DNA of 64,000 nucleotides from Serpens gallinarum (GCF_014836765.1 NZ_JACSQG010000002.1:310001-374000); one strand, 5' to 3'; positions 37,031 to 46,900 are shown, counted from the first letter of the stretch. Notes: generated by a model not told the origin, from the letters alone. Numbers and translations are program-made.

Positions 37031-37522
37031 ATGTCCCAGGCCAGTCCGCGTTTAATGTTCCTTCTCGCCTTCGTCGCCAGCCTGTTGATCATGGGCGGCG
37101 CGCTGTATCTGGAGCATGTGGTCGGGCTCGAGCCCTGTCCGCTGTGCGTTGTGCAGCGTATTGCCGTCATCGCCTTCGGTCTGGTCTGCCTGCTGGCCGC
37201 CGTGCATGGTCCGGCTCGACTGGGGCGACGTATCTACGCTGCACTGGCATTGCTGAGCGCCGCCGGCGGTGCCGCCATTGCCGGGCGGCAGATCTGGCTG
37301 CAGGGTATACCGGCCGATGAGCTGCCGGCGTGCTTGCCCAGCCTGGATTACATGCTCGAAGCCCTACCGTTCCAGGAAACCTTGCGTCTACTCCTGCACG
37401 GCACAGCCGACTGCGCCAAGATCAGTTGGACCCTGTTCGGCATGAGCATTCCGGAGTGGAGCCTGCTGGCCTTCATCGGCATGCTGCTGTTCGCCCTGTA
37501 CCAACTTCTTCGCCGCACCTGA
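37031..37522 (+). CDS. dsbB: Disulfide bond formation protein DsbB
   Basis: Inner-membrane quinone-linked oxidase that recharges DsbA. The 163-residue protein has four membrane spans and both periplasmic cysteine pairs: C36 and C39 in EPCPLC, and C101 and C128 in the second loop. Arginine 43 after the first pair is also conserved. I start at the ATG at 37031 (MSQASPRLMFLL); an in-frame ATG at 36983 would add a polar stretch. Many Pseudomonas carry two DsbB paralogues; this one lies in the hem/alg region. A terminator-like stem with a T-run follows. Confidence 0.93.
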   Translation: MSQASPRLMFLLAFVASLLIMGGALYLEHVVGLEPCPLCVVQRIAVIAFGLVCLLAAVHGPARLGRRIYAALALLSAAGGAAIAGRQIWLQGIPADELPACLPSLDYMLEALPFQETLRLLLHGTADCAKISWTLFGMSIPEWSLLAFIGMLLFALYQLLRRT

Positions 37523-37544
37523 CTGGCCCGCACGCCTCCCAAAT

Positions 37545-37575
37545 CCTGTCTTTATCGTCAAAGGGCAGGGTTTTT
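37545..37575 (+). terminator. Intrinsic terminator after dsbB
   Basis: CCTGTCTTT (37545-37553) pairs imperfectly with AAAGGGCAGG (37560-37569), with one G-T pair and one bulged base, and is followed by GTTTTT. It lies 22 bases after the dsbB stop, as expected for a Rho-independent terminator. Confidence 0.6.
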
Positions 37576-37779
37576 CGAGCCCTTGCTCTCAAACGCATGT
37601 ATGAAGATTTCTCCGCCTGCCGGTTGAAACGCCGCGCGACGAAAGCCTACATTGGCTTCAAGACGTCGGCGGAAGTGCTTTATCCGTTGTCTGCCTCTTA
37701 AGTAATGCGCTTGGCGCGGCGAATCATTTCGTCGTGTGAGCGCGGCGCGAAGTCACAGACCAAAGGAAGCGAGGTCATC

Positions 37780-38256
37780 ATGTTAGAAAGCTGCCGAAAC
37801 GCCCAGGAGCGCTGGGGTGGAGTTCACCAACTGATTGATCGCTGGCTGCAAGCTCGCCATGAGCTGATCAAGGTATTTGATAGCCTGCATGCGCAAGAAG
37901 ACGATGCGCAGCGTCGCCCCAAGGATCTACAAACCTTTTGCCAACACCTGCTCGACTACGTATCCACCGGACATTTTGAGGTCTACGAGCAATTGCTGCG
38001 TCAGGCCAGTGATTTCAACGACCAACGTGGCCTGGACCTGGCCAAGCAGATTTATCCCCGCATTGAAGCCATCACGGAACAGGCGGTGGCCTTCAATGAC
38101 CGCTGCCCGAAAGGTCGCTGCGCCGAAGACCCTGCGTTGGCTCATGAGCTACAGCATCTTGGGCAGTTGCTGCACGAGCGGTTCGAACTGGAAGACTGCA
38201 TGATCGAGGTGTTGCACAACGCCCATCGCCAAGCGGCTGAGCAGCTTAGCAGCTGA
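37780..38256 (+). CDS. algQ: AlgQ/Rsd anti-sigma-70 family regulator
   Basis: A 158-residue helical protein beginning [20 protein letters not shown], the hallmark of AlgQ. AlgQ is the Pseudomonas homologue of Rsd, which binds region 4 of the housekeeping sigma factor; in P. aeruginosa it affects alginate, siderophore and neuraminidase gene expression. The start is the ATG at 37780 with GAGG five bases upstream; an upstream in-frame ATG at 37705 has no good site. algP lies 117 bp downstream in the same direction, the conserved order dsbB-algQ-algP. A 9-bp hairpin lies between algQ and algP. Confidence 0.93.
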   Translation: MLESCRNAQERWGGVHQLIDRWLQARHELIKVFDSLHAQEDDAQRRPKDLQTFCQHLLDYVSTGHFEVYEQLLRQASDFNDQRGLDLAKQIYPRIEAITEQAVAFNDRCPKGRCAEDPALAHELQHLGQLLHERFELEDCMIEVLHNAHRQAAEQLSS

Positions 38257-38273
38257 CAGGTCGGCTTTTATCA

Positions 38274-38304
38274 GGTTGCGGGCGTGCTCGTCATACCCGC
38301 GACC
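38274..38304 (+). terminator. Hairpin between algQ and algP
   Basis: GGTTGCGGG (38274-38282) pairs with CCCGCGACC (38296-38304) over nine base pairs including one G-T. It lies 17 bases after the algQ stop. No T-tract follows, so it could be a partial terminator or a processing stem. Confidence 0.45.
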
Positions 38305-38373
38305 TCACCTGCAGCAATTTCACCGTGAAAATGGTTCGCCTAACATAAGCCAACGCCTAAGCAGGAGCGCAGC

Positions 38374-39033
38374 ATGGCCGCCCGCAAAAAGAATACTGTC
38401 CACACCCCGCTGCACCTGTTGCAACAACTCTCGAGCAGCTTGCTCGAACATTTGGAAGCAGCCTGTGCCCAGGCGCAGATTGATGCTGAAAAATTGCTTG
38501 CCAAGTTGGAAAAGCAACGTGGCAAGGCGCAGGAAAAACTGCACGACGCGCGACTGAAACTGGAAGACGCTGCTGCCAACGGCAAGGCCAAGGCACAGGC
38601 CAGGACGCATAAACGTATCGAGGAACTGGAGGAGCTGTTCGATTCCCTCCAGCAGCGGCAAAACGAAACCCGTGCCTATATTGCGCTACTGCAAGCCGAT
38701 GCCGAGGAAAGCCTCAAGCTCGCCCAGGGCATTGGCAAGGTGAAAGAAGCTGCCACCCAGGCGCTGGCCAAGCGCGAAGCTGCCGCGACGCGCCAGACCA
38801 CCGCTGCTGCGCCGCGCTCGCGTACCGCGGCGGCGCGCAAACCGGCCGGTGCGACCAGCAAGGCAAAGAGCATCGCCGCTGCCGCCACGCCTGCAATCGC
38901 GAAAAGTACCACTCCCGCCAAACCCGCCAAACCCGCCACTGCGCGCAAGCCCGCCGCCAAGCCCACCGCGTCTCGCAAGCCGGTTGCGCGCAAGGCAGCA
39001 ACGGCTTCGGCAGCACCTGTTTCCGACGCATAA
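38374..39033 (+). CDS. algP: AlgP-like histone-H1-like protein with short lysine/alanine/proline-rich tail
   Basis: A 219-residue protein. The N-terminal part (about 1-125) is a coiled coil of the AlgP/phasin-like type (LLQQLSSSLLEHLEAACAQA, EELEELFDSLQQRQNETRAY); the tail from about 140 is rich in lysine, alanine and proline with units such as KPAA, KPAK and KPTAS, resembling histone H1. P. aeruginosa AlgP, as I recall it, is about 350 residues with dozens of tandem KPAA repeats; here the repeats are few and irregular. It probably binds DNA and was described as an alginate regulator. AGGAG precedes the ATG. It ends 20 bases from a convergent gene. Confidence 0.85.
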   Translation: MAARKKNTVHTPLHLLQQLSSSLLEHLEAACAQAQIDAEKLLAKLEKQRGKAQEKLHDARLKLEDAAANGKAKAQARTHKRIEELEELFDSLQQRQNETRAYIALLQADAEESLKLAQGIGKVKEAATQALAKREAAATRQTTAAAPRSRTAAARKPAGATSKAKSIAAAATPAIAKSTTPAKPAKPATARKPAAKPTASRKPVARKAATASAAPVSDA

Positions 39034-39048
39034 CGCCGCCATCGGGCT

Positions 39049-39064
39049 GACTCCTAAGGGAGTC
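39049..39064. terminator. Short hairpin between algP and convergent gene
   Basis: GACTCC (39049-39054) / GGAGTC (39059-39064) with a TAAG loop, between the algP stop and the end of the minus-strand gene, whose last codons it overlaps. Only six base pairs and no T-tract, so weak. Confidence 0.3.
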
Positions 39065-39536
39065 GGTCATGGGGTGCGCGCGCTAGGGACGCTGCGGCCT
39101 GATGCAAGCTCGCCAACGCCGCTGGATCGGCCGTCTCGCCCGCAATGGCGCGTAGCCAAACCATATCCGTCTCGCCTGCTATTGACGGCCAGGCCCTCGC
39201 GATCGCTCCCAGACGCTGCAACACCACCTGCTCGGCTTGCAATTCCAGGCGCTTGAGCTGCTCACGCAACTCGGTCAGTTGTGCATCGCCCTGGGCGGCA
39301 GATTTCCATTCTTGGCGCAGTTGGCGCAACTGAGTGGTCACCGTACGCTGCCAGGGCTCCGCTTGCTTGCGTAGCTGCTGCACGCGTGCCGCATCGCAGG
39401 CTACTCCGCGCCGGTCCAGCCAGGCGGCGCAAAGCAGCAGGCAGACATCCGCACCGCCGGCCTGCAAGCGCAGACATGCGGGCTCTACGCCAGGCTGCGC
39501 GTAAAGGCGTAGCGCGAAATCCCACAGGTCAGTCAA
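39054..39536 (-). CDS. TIGR02444 family protein of unknown function
   Basis: A 160-residue cytoplasmic protein beginning LTDLWDFALRLYAQPGVEPACLRLQ, which fits the TIGR02444 (DUF2390) family found next to algP and ABC-F genes in Pseudomonas. It is helical, has no signal peptide, and its function is unknown. I choose the TTG at 39536 because AAGGAG lies six bases upstream and the family N-terminus starts there; the longer frame to 39641 has unrelated sequence. It is convergent with algP and divergent from the ABC-F gene. Confidence 0.78.
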   Translation of the reverse strand: MTDLWDFALRLYAQPGVEPACLRLQAGGADVCLLLCAAWLDRRGVACDAARVQQLRKQAEPWQRTVTTQLRQLRQEWKSAAQGDAQLTELREQLKRLELQAEQVVLQRLGAIARAWPSIAGETDMVWLRAIAGETADPAALASLHQAAASLARAPHDRLP

Positions 39537-39733
39537 CTCAAGCTCCTTGCGCTGCTTTTTAATGAAACTGATAGACTGCGCGGCCGCATACAAGCCACCG
39601 ACAAGCGCGTGCGATGCAGCCGAGAAGCCGGTGATCGGCAACAGGCAGGCGTGTCTTCACAGCCCGGCCCAGATCCCGCACGGACTATATCGCCGCTTGC
39701 CCCAACGATGTCGATAGAGTGTGACGCCCGCCG

Positions 39734-41641
39734 ATGATCCGACTCCAGAACCTCACCTTGCAACGTGGCCCGCAGCGCCTGCTCGAAGGGGCTGAGCTGA
39801 CCCTGCATCCCGGGCAGAAAGCCGGGCTGATCGGTGCCAACGGCGCGGGCAAATCCAGCCTGTTCGCGCTGTTGCGCGGCGAGCTCAGCCCGGACGCCGG
39901 CGAATGCCAGTTACCCGCCGACTGGCGCATCGCCCACATGCGCCAGGAAGTCGATACCCTGGAGCGGCCGGCGGTGGAGTACGTACTCGACGGCGATGCC
40001 AACCTGCGCCGTATCCAGGCCGAACTGGCCCGCGCCGAGGCGGCCCACGACGGCAGTGCGCTGGGGCGTTTGCACACCGAGCTGGACAACGCCGATGGCT
40101 ACAGTGCCGATGCCCGCGCGCGCAAGCTGCTGGCCGGGTTGGGCTTTGCCAACGAACAGATGGGCCGCGCAGTGGGTGACTTCTCAGGGGGTTGGCGGAT
40201 GCGCCTGAACCTGGCCCAGGCCCTGATGTGCCCGTCCGACCTGCTGCTGCTGGATGAACCGACCAACCACCTGGATCTCGATGCGATCCTTTGGTTGGAA
40301 GGCTGGCTGAAAAGCTACCCCGGCACGCTGTTGCTCATTTCCCACGACCGCGACTTTCTCGATGCGGTGGTCGATCACATCGCCCACCTCGACCAGCAGA
40401 CGCTGACGCTGTATCGCGGCGGCTACTCGGCCTTCGAGCGCGCCCGCGCCGAACGCCTGGCCCAGCAACAACAGGCGTATGAAAAGCAGCAGGCGCAGCG
40501 CGCGCACATGGAAGACTTCATCCGCCGCTTCAAGGCCAAGGCCAGCAAGGCCCGCCAGGCGCAAAGCCGCATCAAGGCACTGGAAAAACTCGAAGTGCTG
40601 GCGGCGGCGCATATCGATTCGCCGTTCAGCTTTCGTTTTCGCGAAGCCAATAAAGTGTCCAGCCCGTTGCTGGATCTGGCCGAAGGCCGCCTCGGCTACG
40701 GTGACAAGACGGTACTCGACAAGGTCAAGCTGCAGCTGGTCCCTGGCAGCCGGATCGGCCTGCTGGGCCCCAACGGCGCCGGCAAGTCGACGCTGGTCAA
40801 GACGCTGGCCGACGAGCTTCAGGCCTTGGGCGGTCGTCTGCAGCGCGGGGAGAATCTGGCCATAGGGTATTTCGCTCAGCACCAGCTGGGTGCCCTCGAT
40901 CCCAAGGCCAGCCCGTTGCTGCACCTGCAACGCATCGCTGAGGGCGAGCGCGAGCAGGTGTTGCGTGATTTCCTCGGTGGCTTCGATTTTCGCGGTAACC
41001 GCTGCGATGAGCCCGTGCTGAATTTCTCCGGTGGCGAAAAGGCGCGTCTGGCTTTGGCCTTGATTGCCTGGGGCAAGCCGAACCTGCTGCTGCTCGACGA
41101 ACCGACCAACCACCTTGACCTGGACATGCGCCTGGCGCTGACCCTGGCCTTGCAGGAATTCGAGGGCGCCGTGCTGGTGGTGTCCCACGACCGACACCTG
41201 CTCAAGAGCACCACCGATGAATTTCTGCTGGTTGCCGATGGCCGCGTGCAGGCCTTCGATGGCGACCTGGACGACTATGCGCGCTGGCTGATCGAGTACC
41301 GCCTGCGGCAGGCGCCCGCTGCGGCGCCTTCAACCGGCGACAAGACCGACAAGCGCGCCCAGCGCCAGGCCGCTGCCGCGCTGCGCCAGCAACTGGCCCC
41401 GCACAAGCGCGAAGTCGAGAAGCTCGAGAAGCAGCTGGGTGAGGTGCAGGAAAAGCTCGCTGCGCTGGAAACCCGCCTGGGTGATGGTGGTCTGTACGAC
41501 GGCTCGCGCAAGGATGAGCTCAAGCAACTGCTTGCCGAGCAGACAACGCTCAAGGGGCGCGAAGCGCAATTGGAAGAACACTGGCTGGAAAAGCTCGAAC
41601 TGCTTGAGAAGTTGCAGCAAGAATTGGAGAACGTCGAATGA
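39734..41641 (+). CDS. ABC-F family ATPase (YheS-like)
   Basis: A soluble protein with two ABC domains and no membrane spans, 635 residues. First Walker A GANGAGKSS (34-42), second GPNGAGKST (345-353); both Walker B regions read LLLDEPTNHLDLD, as in ABC-F translation factors. The linker around residues 240-300 is charged and helical (P-site tRNA interaction motif region), and a C-terminal coiled coil (HKREVEKLEKQLGEVQEKLA) is present. By pattern it is closest to E. coli YheS, a ribosome-bound factor, rather than an antibiotic resistance member. It overlaps the following mscS gene by four bases (ATGA). Confidence 0.9.
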   Translation: MIRLQNLTLQRGPQRLLEGAELTLHPGQKAGLIGANGAGKSSLFALLRGELSPDAGECQLPADWRIAHMRQEVDTLERPAVEYVLDGDANLRRIQAELARAEAAHDGSALGRLHTELDNADGYSADARARKLLAGLGFANEQMGRAVGDFSGGWRMRLNLAQALMCPSDLLLLDEPTNHLDLDAILWLEGWLKSYPGTLLLISHDRDFLDAVVDHIAHLDQQTLTLYRGGYSAFERARAERLAQQQQAYEKQQAQRAHMEDFIRRFKAKASKARQAQSRIKALEKLEVLAAAHIDSPFSFRFREANKVSSPLLDLAEGRLGYGDKTVLDKVKLQLVPGSRIGLLGPNGAGKSTLVKTLADELQALGGRLQRGENLAIGYFAQHQLGALDPKASPLLHLQRIAEGEREQVLRDFLGGFDFRGNRCDEPVLNFSGGEKARLALALIAWGKPNLLLLDEPTNHLDLDMRLALTLALQEFEGAVLVVSHDRHLLKSTTDEFLLVADGRVQAFDGDLDDYARWLIEYRLRQAPAAAPSTGDKTDKRAQRQAAAALRQQLAPHKREVEKLEKQLGEVQEKLAALETRLGDGGLYDGSRKDELKQLLAEQTTLKGREAQLEEHWLEKLELLEKLQQELENVE

Positions 41642-42216
41642 AAGAGTGGTTGCCGCTGTGGGCACAGGAATGGTTTGGCATTCTGGTCCCTGGCCTGCAA
41701 ATTTTGCTGATTCTGTTTCTGGCCTGGCTGGTGCAACGCATGTTGCGCCGTTTCATCTGGCGCATTGGCGAGCGCTATCGCCTGCCCATGGAAGTGCTGA
41801 TTCCGTTGCGTGGCGTGCTCACCTGGCTGATCATGGGCAGCGCCATTCTCATGGTACTGGAGCGTCTGGGCGTTTCCGCCACCGTGCTGTGGACCGCAAT
41901 TACCGGCTTCGCGGCGGTGGCTGCGGTCGCGTTCTTCGCCGCCTGGAGCGTGCTCTCCAACCTGTTTTGTGCGCTGCTGATCTTCACGGTTGGCCCTTTC
42001 CGCCTGGGCGATCGCCTGGAGCTGCTGGACGCCGCCGACAAGCCGGGGGTCAAAGGCCGTGTTGTGTCGATCAACATGCTCTATACCACTCTGGAAGACC
42101 TTTCCGAAGAGAGTGACGGCGCCCTGGTGCAGATCCCCAACACACTTTTTTTCCAGAAAGTGATGCGTCGCTGGCGCGGTACCGAACTTCCCCCACTCAG
42201 CAAGAACGAGATTTGA
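41638..42216 (+). CDS. Small MscS-type mechanosensitive channel family protein
   Basis: A 192-residue membrane protein with three spans in residues 15-115 followed by a short beta domain. The segment FAAVAAVAFFAAWSVLSNLFCALLI resembles the pore helix TM3 and its end, and VGPFRLGDRLELLD and VQIPNTLFFQKV match the MscS beta domain. It is shorter than E. coli MscS (286 residues) and lacks the C-terminal alpha-beta domain. It overlaps the ABC-F gene (ATGA) and precedes terC by only four bases, so the three are likely one operon. Confidence 0.85.
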   Translation: MKEWLPLWAQEWFGILVPGLQILLILFLAWLVQRMLRRFIWRIGERYRLPMEVLIPLRGVLTWLIMGSAILMVLERLGVSATVLWTAITGFAAVAAVAFFAAWSVLSNLFCALLIFTVGPFRLGDRLELLDAADKPGVKGRVVSINMLYTTLEDLSEESDGALVQIPNTLFFQKVMRRWRGTELPPLSKNEI

Positions 42217-42220
42217 TCGT

Positions 42221-42982
42221 ATGGAATGGCTTACCAACCCGGAAATCTGGGTCGCCTTTTTAACCCTGACTGCCCTGGAAATCGTTCTCGGCATCGACAA
42301 CATCATCTTCATTTCGATATTGGTCGCCCGCCTGCCCAAAGAGCAGCAGGCCAAGGGGCGTTTCTTCGGCCTGGCCCTGGCCATGGGCACGCGCATCCTG
42401 CTGCTGCTGTCGATCGCCTGGGTCATGCGCCTGACTTCCGATCTGTTCACCGTGTTCGAGATGGGCGTCTCCGGGCGCGACCTGATCCTGTTCTTCGGCG
42501 GGCTGTTCCTGTTGTTCAAGAGCACCCTGGAAATCTGGCACAGCGTCGAGGGTGAGGTTGAGGACGACGCAACGCCCGGTGGCGCGGCCAAGGCCGGTTT
42601 CATGAGCGTAATCCTGCAGATTGCAGTGATCGACATCATCTTCTCCCTAGACTCGGTAATCACCGCCGTGGGCATGGTGGAACATGTGCCGGTAATGGTC
42701 GCAGCCATCGTTATCGCCGTGCTGGTGATGATGCTTGCCGCAGGCACCATCAGTGACTTTATCGAGAAGCATCCCTCGCTGAAGATTCTCGCCCTGTCGT
42801 TCCTGATCGTGGTCGGCACCTTGTTGATCGCTGAATCCTTCGATGTGCATGTGCCCAAGGGTTATGTGTACTTCGCCATGGCCTTCTCACTGGGCGTCGA
42901 GGCGTTGAATATCCGCATGCGCAAGGCGATGAGGCGCACGCTCAAGGACCCGCTCAAACTGGGTAAAAACCTGCCGGACTGA
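42221..42982 (+). CDS. TerC family integral membrane protein
   Basis: A 253-residue membrane protein with seven or so spans. The acidic signatures EIVLGIDNIIFISI near residues 21-34 and DIIFSLDSVITAVGMVEH around residue 140 are the paired aspartate motifs of TerC/Alx/YgdQ proteins, which are linked to metal, particularly manganese, export. A charged loop EGEVEDDATPG lies between the two halves. The gene closes the ABC-F-mscS-terC group and is followed by a GC-rich hairpin. The transported ion is inferred from the family. Confidence 0.88.
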   Translation: MEWLTNPEIWVAFLTLTALEIVLGIDNIIFISILVARLPKEQQAKGRFFGLALAMGTRILLLLSIAWVMRLTSDLFTVFEMGVSGRDLILFFGGLFLLFKSTLEIWHSVEGEVEDDATPGGAAKAGFMSVILQIAVIDIIFSLDSVITAVGMVEHVPVMVAAIVIAVLVMMLAAGTISDFIEKHPSLKILALSFLIVVGTLLIAESFDVHVPKGYVYFAMAFSLGVEALNIRMRKAMRRTLKDPLKLGKNLPD

Positions 42983-42985
42983 GTG

Positions 42986-43006
42986 GTGCGGGGCGCTGCC
43001 CCACAC
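42986..43006 (+). terminator. GC-rich hairpin after terC
   Basis: GTGCGGGGC (42986-42994) pairs with GCCCCACAC (42998-43006) with one mismatch and a three-base loop, four bases after the terC stop. There is no T-tract, so its efficiency is uncertain. Confidence 0.45.
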
Positions 43007-43134
43007 CTATCCAGCTCCTCGCGGCCAAGGCGTCACCTGATGATTCGGATCACCGGATTGGCGGGTCGAAATCTTGGCCGCGCTGCGTTATGCAGGCGTA
43101 AACTTCGAGCCTTCATTCTCTACCGGAGCCGTTC

Positions 43135-43761
43135 ATGAGCCTGGACACCTGGTTCGCTTTCTTTATCGCCTGCTGGGTGATCAGCCTGTCGCCCGGGGCC
43201 GGGGCCATCGCCTCGATGTCCAGCGGTCTGCACTATGGGTTTTGGCGCGGTTACTGGAATGCCATGGGATTGCAGCTGGCATTGGCGGCGCAGATCGGCA
43301 TTGTGGCCGCCGGGCTGGGCGCAGTATTGGCGACCTCGGAGTTGGCGTTCGGCCTGATCAAGTGGTTTGGTGTGGCCTACTTGGTGTACCTGGGCTGGAA
43401 GCAGTGGCAAGCTCCACCCAGCGACTATGCCAGCGGCACGACGGCGCGTCCGTTGGGGCGGCCGTTGAGCTTGGTACTGCGTGGCTTTCTGGTGAATGCC
43501 AGCAACCCCAAAGCGATTGTTTTCATCCTGGCCGTGCTGCCGCAGTTTCTCGACCCCCGCCAGCCACAGCTGGTGCAGTACCTGGCCATGGCCGCAACCA
43601 TGATCACCGTCGACCTGGTGGTGATGGCCGGTTACACCGGGCTGGCTGCCAAGGTGCTGCGCCTGCTGCGCTCGCCGCGCCAGCAGCGCATCCTCAATCG
43701 CAGCTTCGGTGCCTTGTTTATCGCGGCCGCCGGGCTACTGGCCACGGTGCGCCGGGCGTAG
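43135..43761 (+). CDS. LysE/RhtB family amino-acid efflux protein
   Basis: A 208-residue membrane protein with about six spans. The family motif SPGAGAIASMSSGLHYGFWRG lies at the N-terminus near residues 18-40, and GFLVNASNPKAIVFILAVLP in the middle. The family exports amino acids such as threonine, homoserine or lysine; substrate cannot be told. The ATG at 43135 ends a 150-bp gap after terC and the gene is convergent with putA. Two palindromes lie in the 200 bp between the two stops. Confidence 0.87.
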   Translation: MSLDTWFAFFIACWVISLSPGAGAIASMSSGLHYGFWRGYWNAMGLQLALAAQIGIVAAGLGAVLATSELAFGLIKWFGVAYLVYLGWKQWQAPPSDYASGTTARPLGRPLSLVLRGFLVNASNPKAIVFILAVLPQFLDPRQPQLVQYLAMAATMITVDLVVMAGYTGLAAKVLRLLRSPRQQRILNRSFGALFIAAAGLLATVRRA

Positions 43762-43846
43762 GTCGACAGGGAAGCGATGCTGCCGTTGCTGTAAGCGGCG
43801 CCGCTTGCACCAGGCGGATGGGCTGGATGCACAGCGTCACGAGCAC

Positions 43847-43947
43847 CCCGCCGCGCAGGTGCCATGCACGGCGGGCTGACCGTGTATCCCGGAATTTTTC
43901 TCCCGACACCGTGCAACGGGCGAGGCCGCCCAATTACGTGGTGTCGG
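43847..43947. terminator. Palindromic region between convergent lysE-type gene and putA
   Basis: Two structures occur. CCCGCCG (43847-43853) pairs with CGGCGGG (43869-43875). CCGACACC (43903-43910) pairs with GGTGTCGG (43940-43947), extendable by G-T pairs, and encloses a second stem GGGC / GCCC, so a branched structure is possible. A TTTTT run lies at 43894-43898. The region probably ends both transcripts. Confidence 0.5.
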
Positions 43948-43962
43948 GGTTATTTCAAACTC

Positions 43963-46900
43963 TCATCCGATGGTCATCAGGCTGGCGTTTCCTCCCGCCG
44001 CTGCGGTGTTGACGCTTAGCGAGCGTTCGATCAACAGGCGCTCCAGGGGGACTTCAGTTTCTCCCGGATGCAAGCCCACCACGCCAATCAGCGGTCCTGT
44101 TCGGGTCGCGATCTGCTGACAGACCTTGCGCAAGTGATCGGAATCTCCGTGGTGCAGCACGGCATCGAATTCCACGCCTTGTGCCGTCCAGTCAGTCACC
44201 AGCTCAATGCGTGCCTGCACTGGCTGGGGCAGGCGGGTGCGCAGCTGCCGGCTGGCTTCGCTGTCCGGCCAGAGCGCGCGTCCGCCGACCGCCAGTACGG
44301 CAGCCAGTTGGATGAGGCGGTCGGTGTCGCTGTCGGTCAGGCACAACACCCGTTCACGCGGCAGCAGCAGGTAGCTGTTGCGTTCGCCGGTCGGACCGGA
44401 CAGCACACGGCTCAGTCCGCTTTGCGAAGCGCTGGCAAAGCGTTCGGTCAGCTCGGCCAGCTCGGCGTGATCATTCTGCCGTGCCCAGGCCTGCAGTTGC
44501 GTCAGAGGTTGGCCCTGTTCGGCCTGCCACAGGTCGCGAAGTTCGGTATCGGCCGGGGTGTGCGCATCCAGACGCTGCAGGGTGCGATTCACGGCATCGT
44601 CAGGCCGGCTCGACAGCAGGCGGTGCAGATACAGCGGTCCGCCTGCCTTTGGCCCGGTGCCGGACAGCCCTTCGCCACCGAACGGCTGCACACCGACCAC
44701 AGCGCCGATCATGTTGCGGTTGACGTACAGGTTGCCGGCCTGGGCCTGATCGACCACCTGGGCGATGGTCTCGTCGATGCGCGTGTGCACACCAAAGGTC
44801 AGGCCATAGCCGGTGGCGTTGATGTGCTCGATGAGTTTATCCAGCTCCTCACGACGGTAGCGCAGGACATGCAATACCGGGCCGAACACTTCTCGCTTGA
44901 GCTCGGCGAGGCTGTCCAGCTCGATCAGGGTCGGTAGCAAGAAGGTGCCGCGTTGCAGGCTTTCACCGGGCTGGCGCGCGACCTGATAGACGCTGTGGCC
45001 TTTGTCACGCATGGCCTGGATGTGTTGTTCAAGATTGCTCCTGGCCTCGGCATCGATCACCGGGCCGATGTCCACACTGAGGTTATCTGGATTACCCAGA
45101 CGGTATTCGGCCATCGCGCCACGCAACATGGTCAGCACGCGTTCGGCGACATCTTCCTGTACGCAGAGTACGCGCAGCGCCGAGCAGCGCTGTCCGGCAC
45201 TGTCGAAGGCGGAAATTACCACGTCGTTGACCACCTGTTCGACCAGGGCCGAGGAGTCGACGATCATTGCGTTCTGCCCGCCGGTTTCGGCGATCAGCGG
45301 CACGGGTCGGCCCTGAGCATCGAGGCGGCCGGCCAGGTTGCCGGCAATCATCCGAGCGACGTCGGTAGAGCCGGTGAAAATCACGCCCTTGACGCGCTCG
45401 TCGCGCACCAGCGCATCGCCGATCTCCTCGCCGCTGCCTGGCAGCAGTTGCAGCACGCCTGCCGGTACGCCGGCCTCGTGCAGAATGTGCACCGCCTGGG
45501 CAGCGATCAACGGGGTCTGTTCAGCCGGTTTGGCCAATACGGTGTTGCCGGCGGCCAGGGCAGCGGCAATCTGGCCGGTGAAGATCGCCAGGGGAAAGTT
45601 CCATGGGCTGATGCACACCACCGGACCCAGTGGGCGGTGGGTGTCGTTGCTGAAGTCGGCGCGCACCTGGGCGGCGTAGTAGCGCAGGAAGTCGGCGGCT
45701 TCGCGCACTTCGCCGATGGCGTTGGCAAACGTCTTGCCGGCCTCACGGACCAGCAGGCCCATCAGGGTCTGGATGTTATCTTCGAGCAGGTTGGCGGCCT
45801 GCTCCAGCACGGCAGCCCGCTCGGTCGGTGGCGTTGCCTGCCAGAGCGGCGCGGCCTGCAATGAGGCTTGCAGGGCATTGCCCACATCGCGCAGCGTGGC
45901 GTTCTGCACCTGGCCGACCTGGTCGTGGTGCTCTGCCGGGTTGATAACCGCTTCGCTGATGCTTTCTTCGACCGGGCAGCCCAGCAGCGGGCGTGCCTGC
46001 CAGCTGACATGGCTGCCGGCCAGCAGGGCGCTGGACAGCGAGCCAAGGCGATGTTCATTACTCAGGTCGATACCCTGCGAATTGACGCGCGTCTTGCCGT
46101 AGAGCTCGTGTGGCAAGGGGATACGGGGATGGGGCAGGCCTAGAGCGCCTTCGGCGTGGGCGATGGTCTCGGCGCTGGCGACCGGGTCTTCCACCAGTTC
46201 CTGGATCGAGATGGAGTGGTCGGCGATGCGGTTGACGAACGAGGTGTTGGCGCCGTTCTCCAGCAAGCGACGCACCAGGTAGGCGAGTAGCGTTTCGTGG
46301 GTGCCGACCGGTGCGTAGATGCGGCACGGGCGATTCAGCTTGTCGTCGGCGGTTTTACCGACCACCTGCTCATAAAGCGGCTCGCCCATGCCGTGCAGGC
46401 ACTGGAACTCGTATTGGCCGGGGTAGTAATTCTGCCCGGCCAGTTGGTAGATGGTGGCCAGGGTTTGCGCGTTGTGGGTGGCGAACTGCGGGAAGATCGC
46501 ATCCGGCACCGCCAGTAGTTTGCGTGCGCAAGCGATGTAGGACAGGTCGGTGTACAGCTTGCGGGTAAACACCGGGTAACCTTCCAGACCGTCGAGCTGG
46601 GCGCGTTTGATTTCGCTGTCCCAATAGGCGCCCTTGACCAGGCGGATCATCAACCGGTGGCCACTGCGTCGGGCCAGGTCGATCAGGTAGTCGACCACGT
46701 AGGGGCAGCGCTTCTGGTAGGCCTGGATGACGAAGCCGATGCCGTTCCAGCCCTTGAGCGAGGGTTCGTGGCACAGGCGTTCGAGCAGGTCGAGGGAAAT
46801 TTCTAGGCGGTCGGCTTCCTCGGCGTCGATGTTGATGCCCACATCGTACTGGCGGGCCAGTTGGGTCAGGCTCAGCAGGCGTGGGTACAGCTCGTCGAGC

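Noticed and set aside
37330-37701. 123-codon plus-strand frame overlapping the end of dsbB
   Set aside because: It runs out of frame through dsbB and across its terminator, has no ribosome site and no recognisable domain.
44068-45864. Two long plus-strand frames opposite putA
   Set aside because: They mirror the conserved P5CDH domain on the other strand and show no domain of their own.
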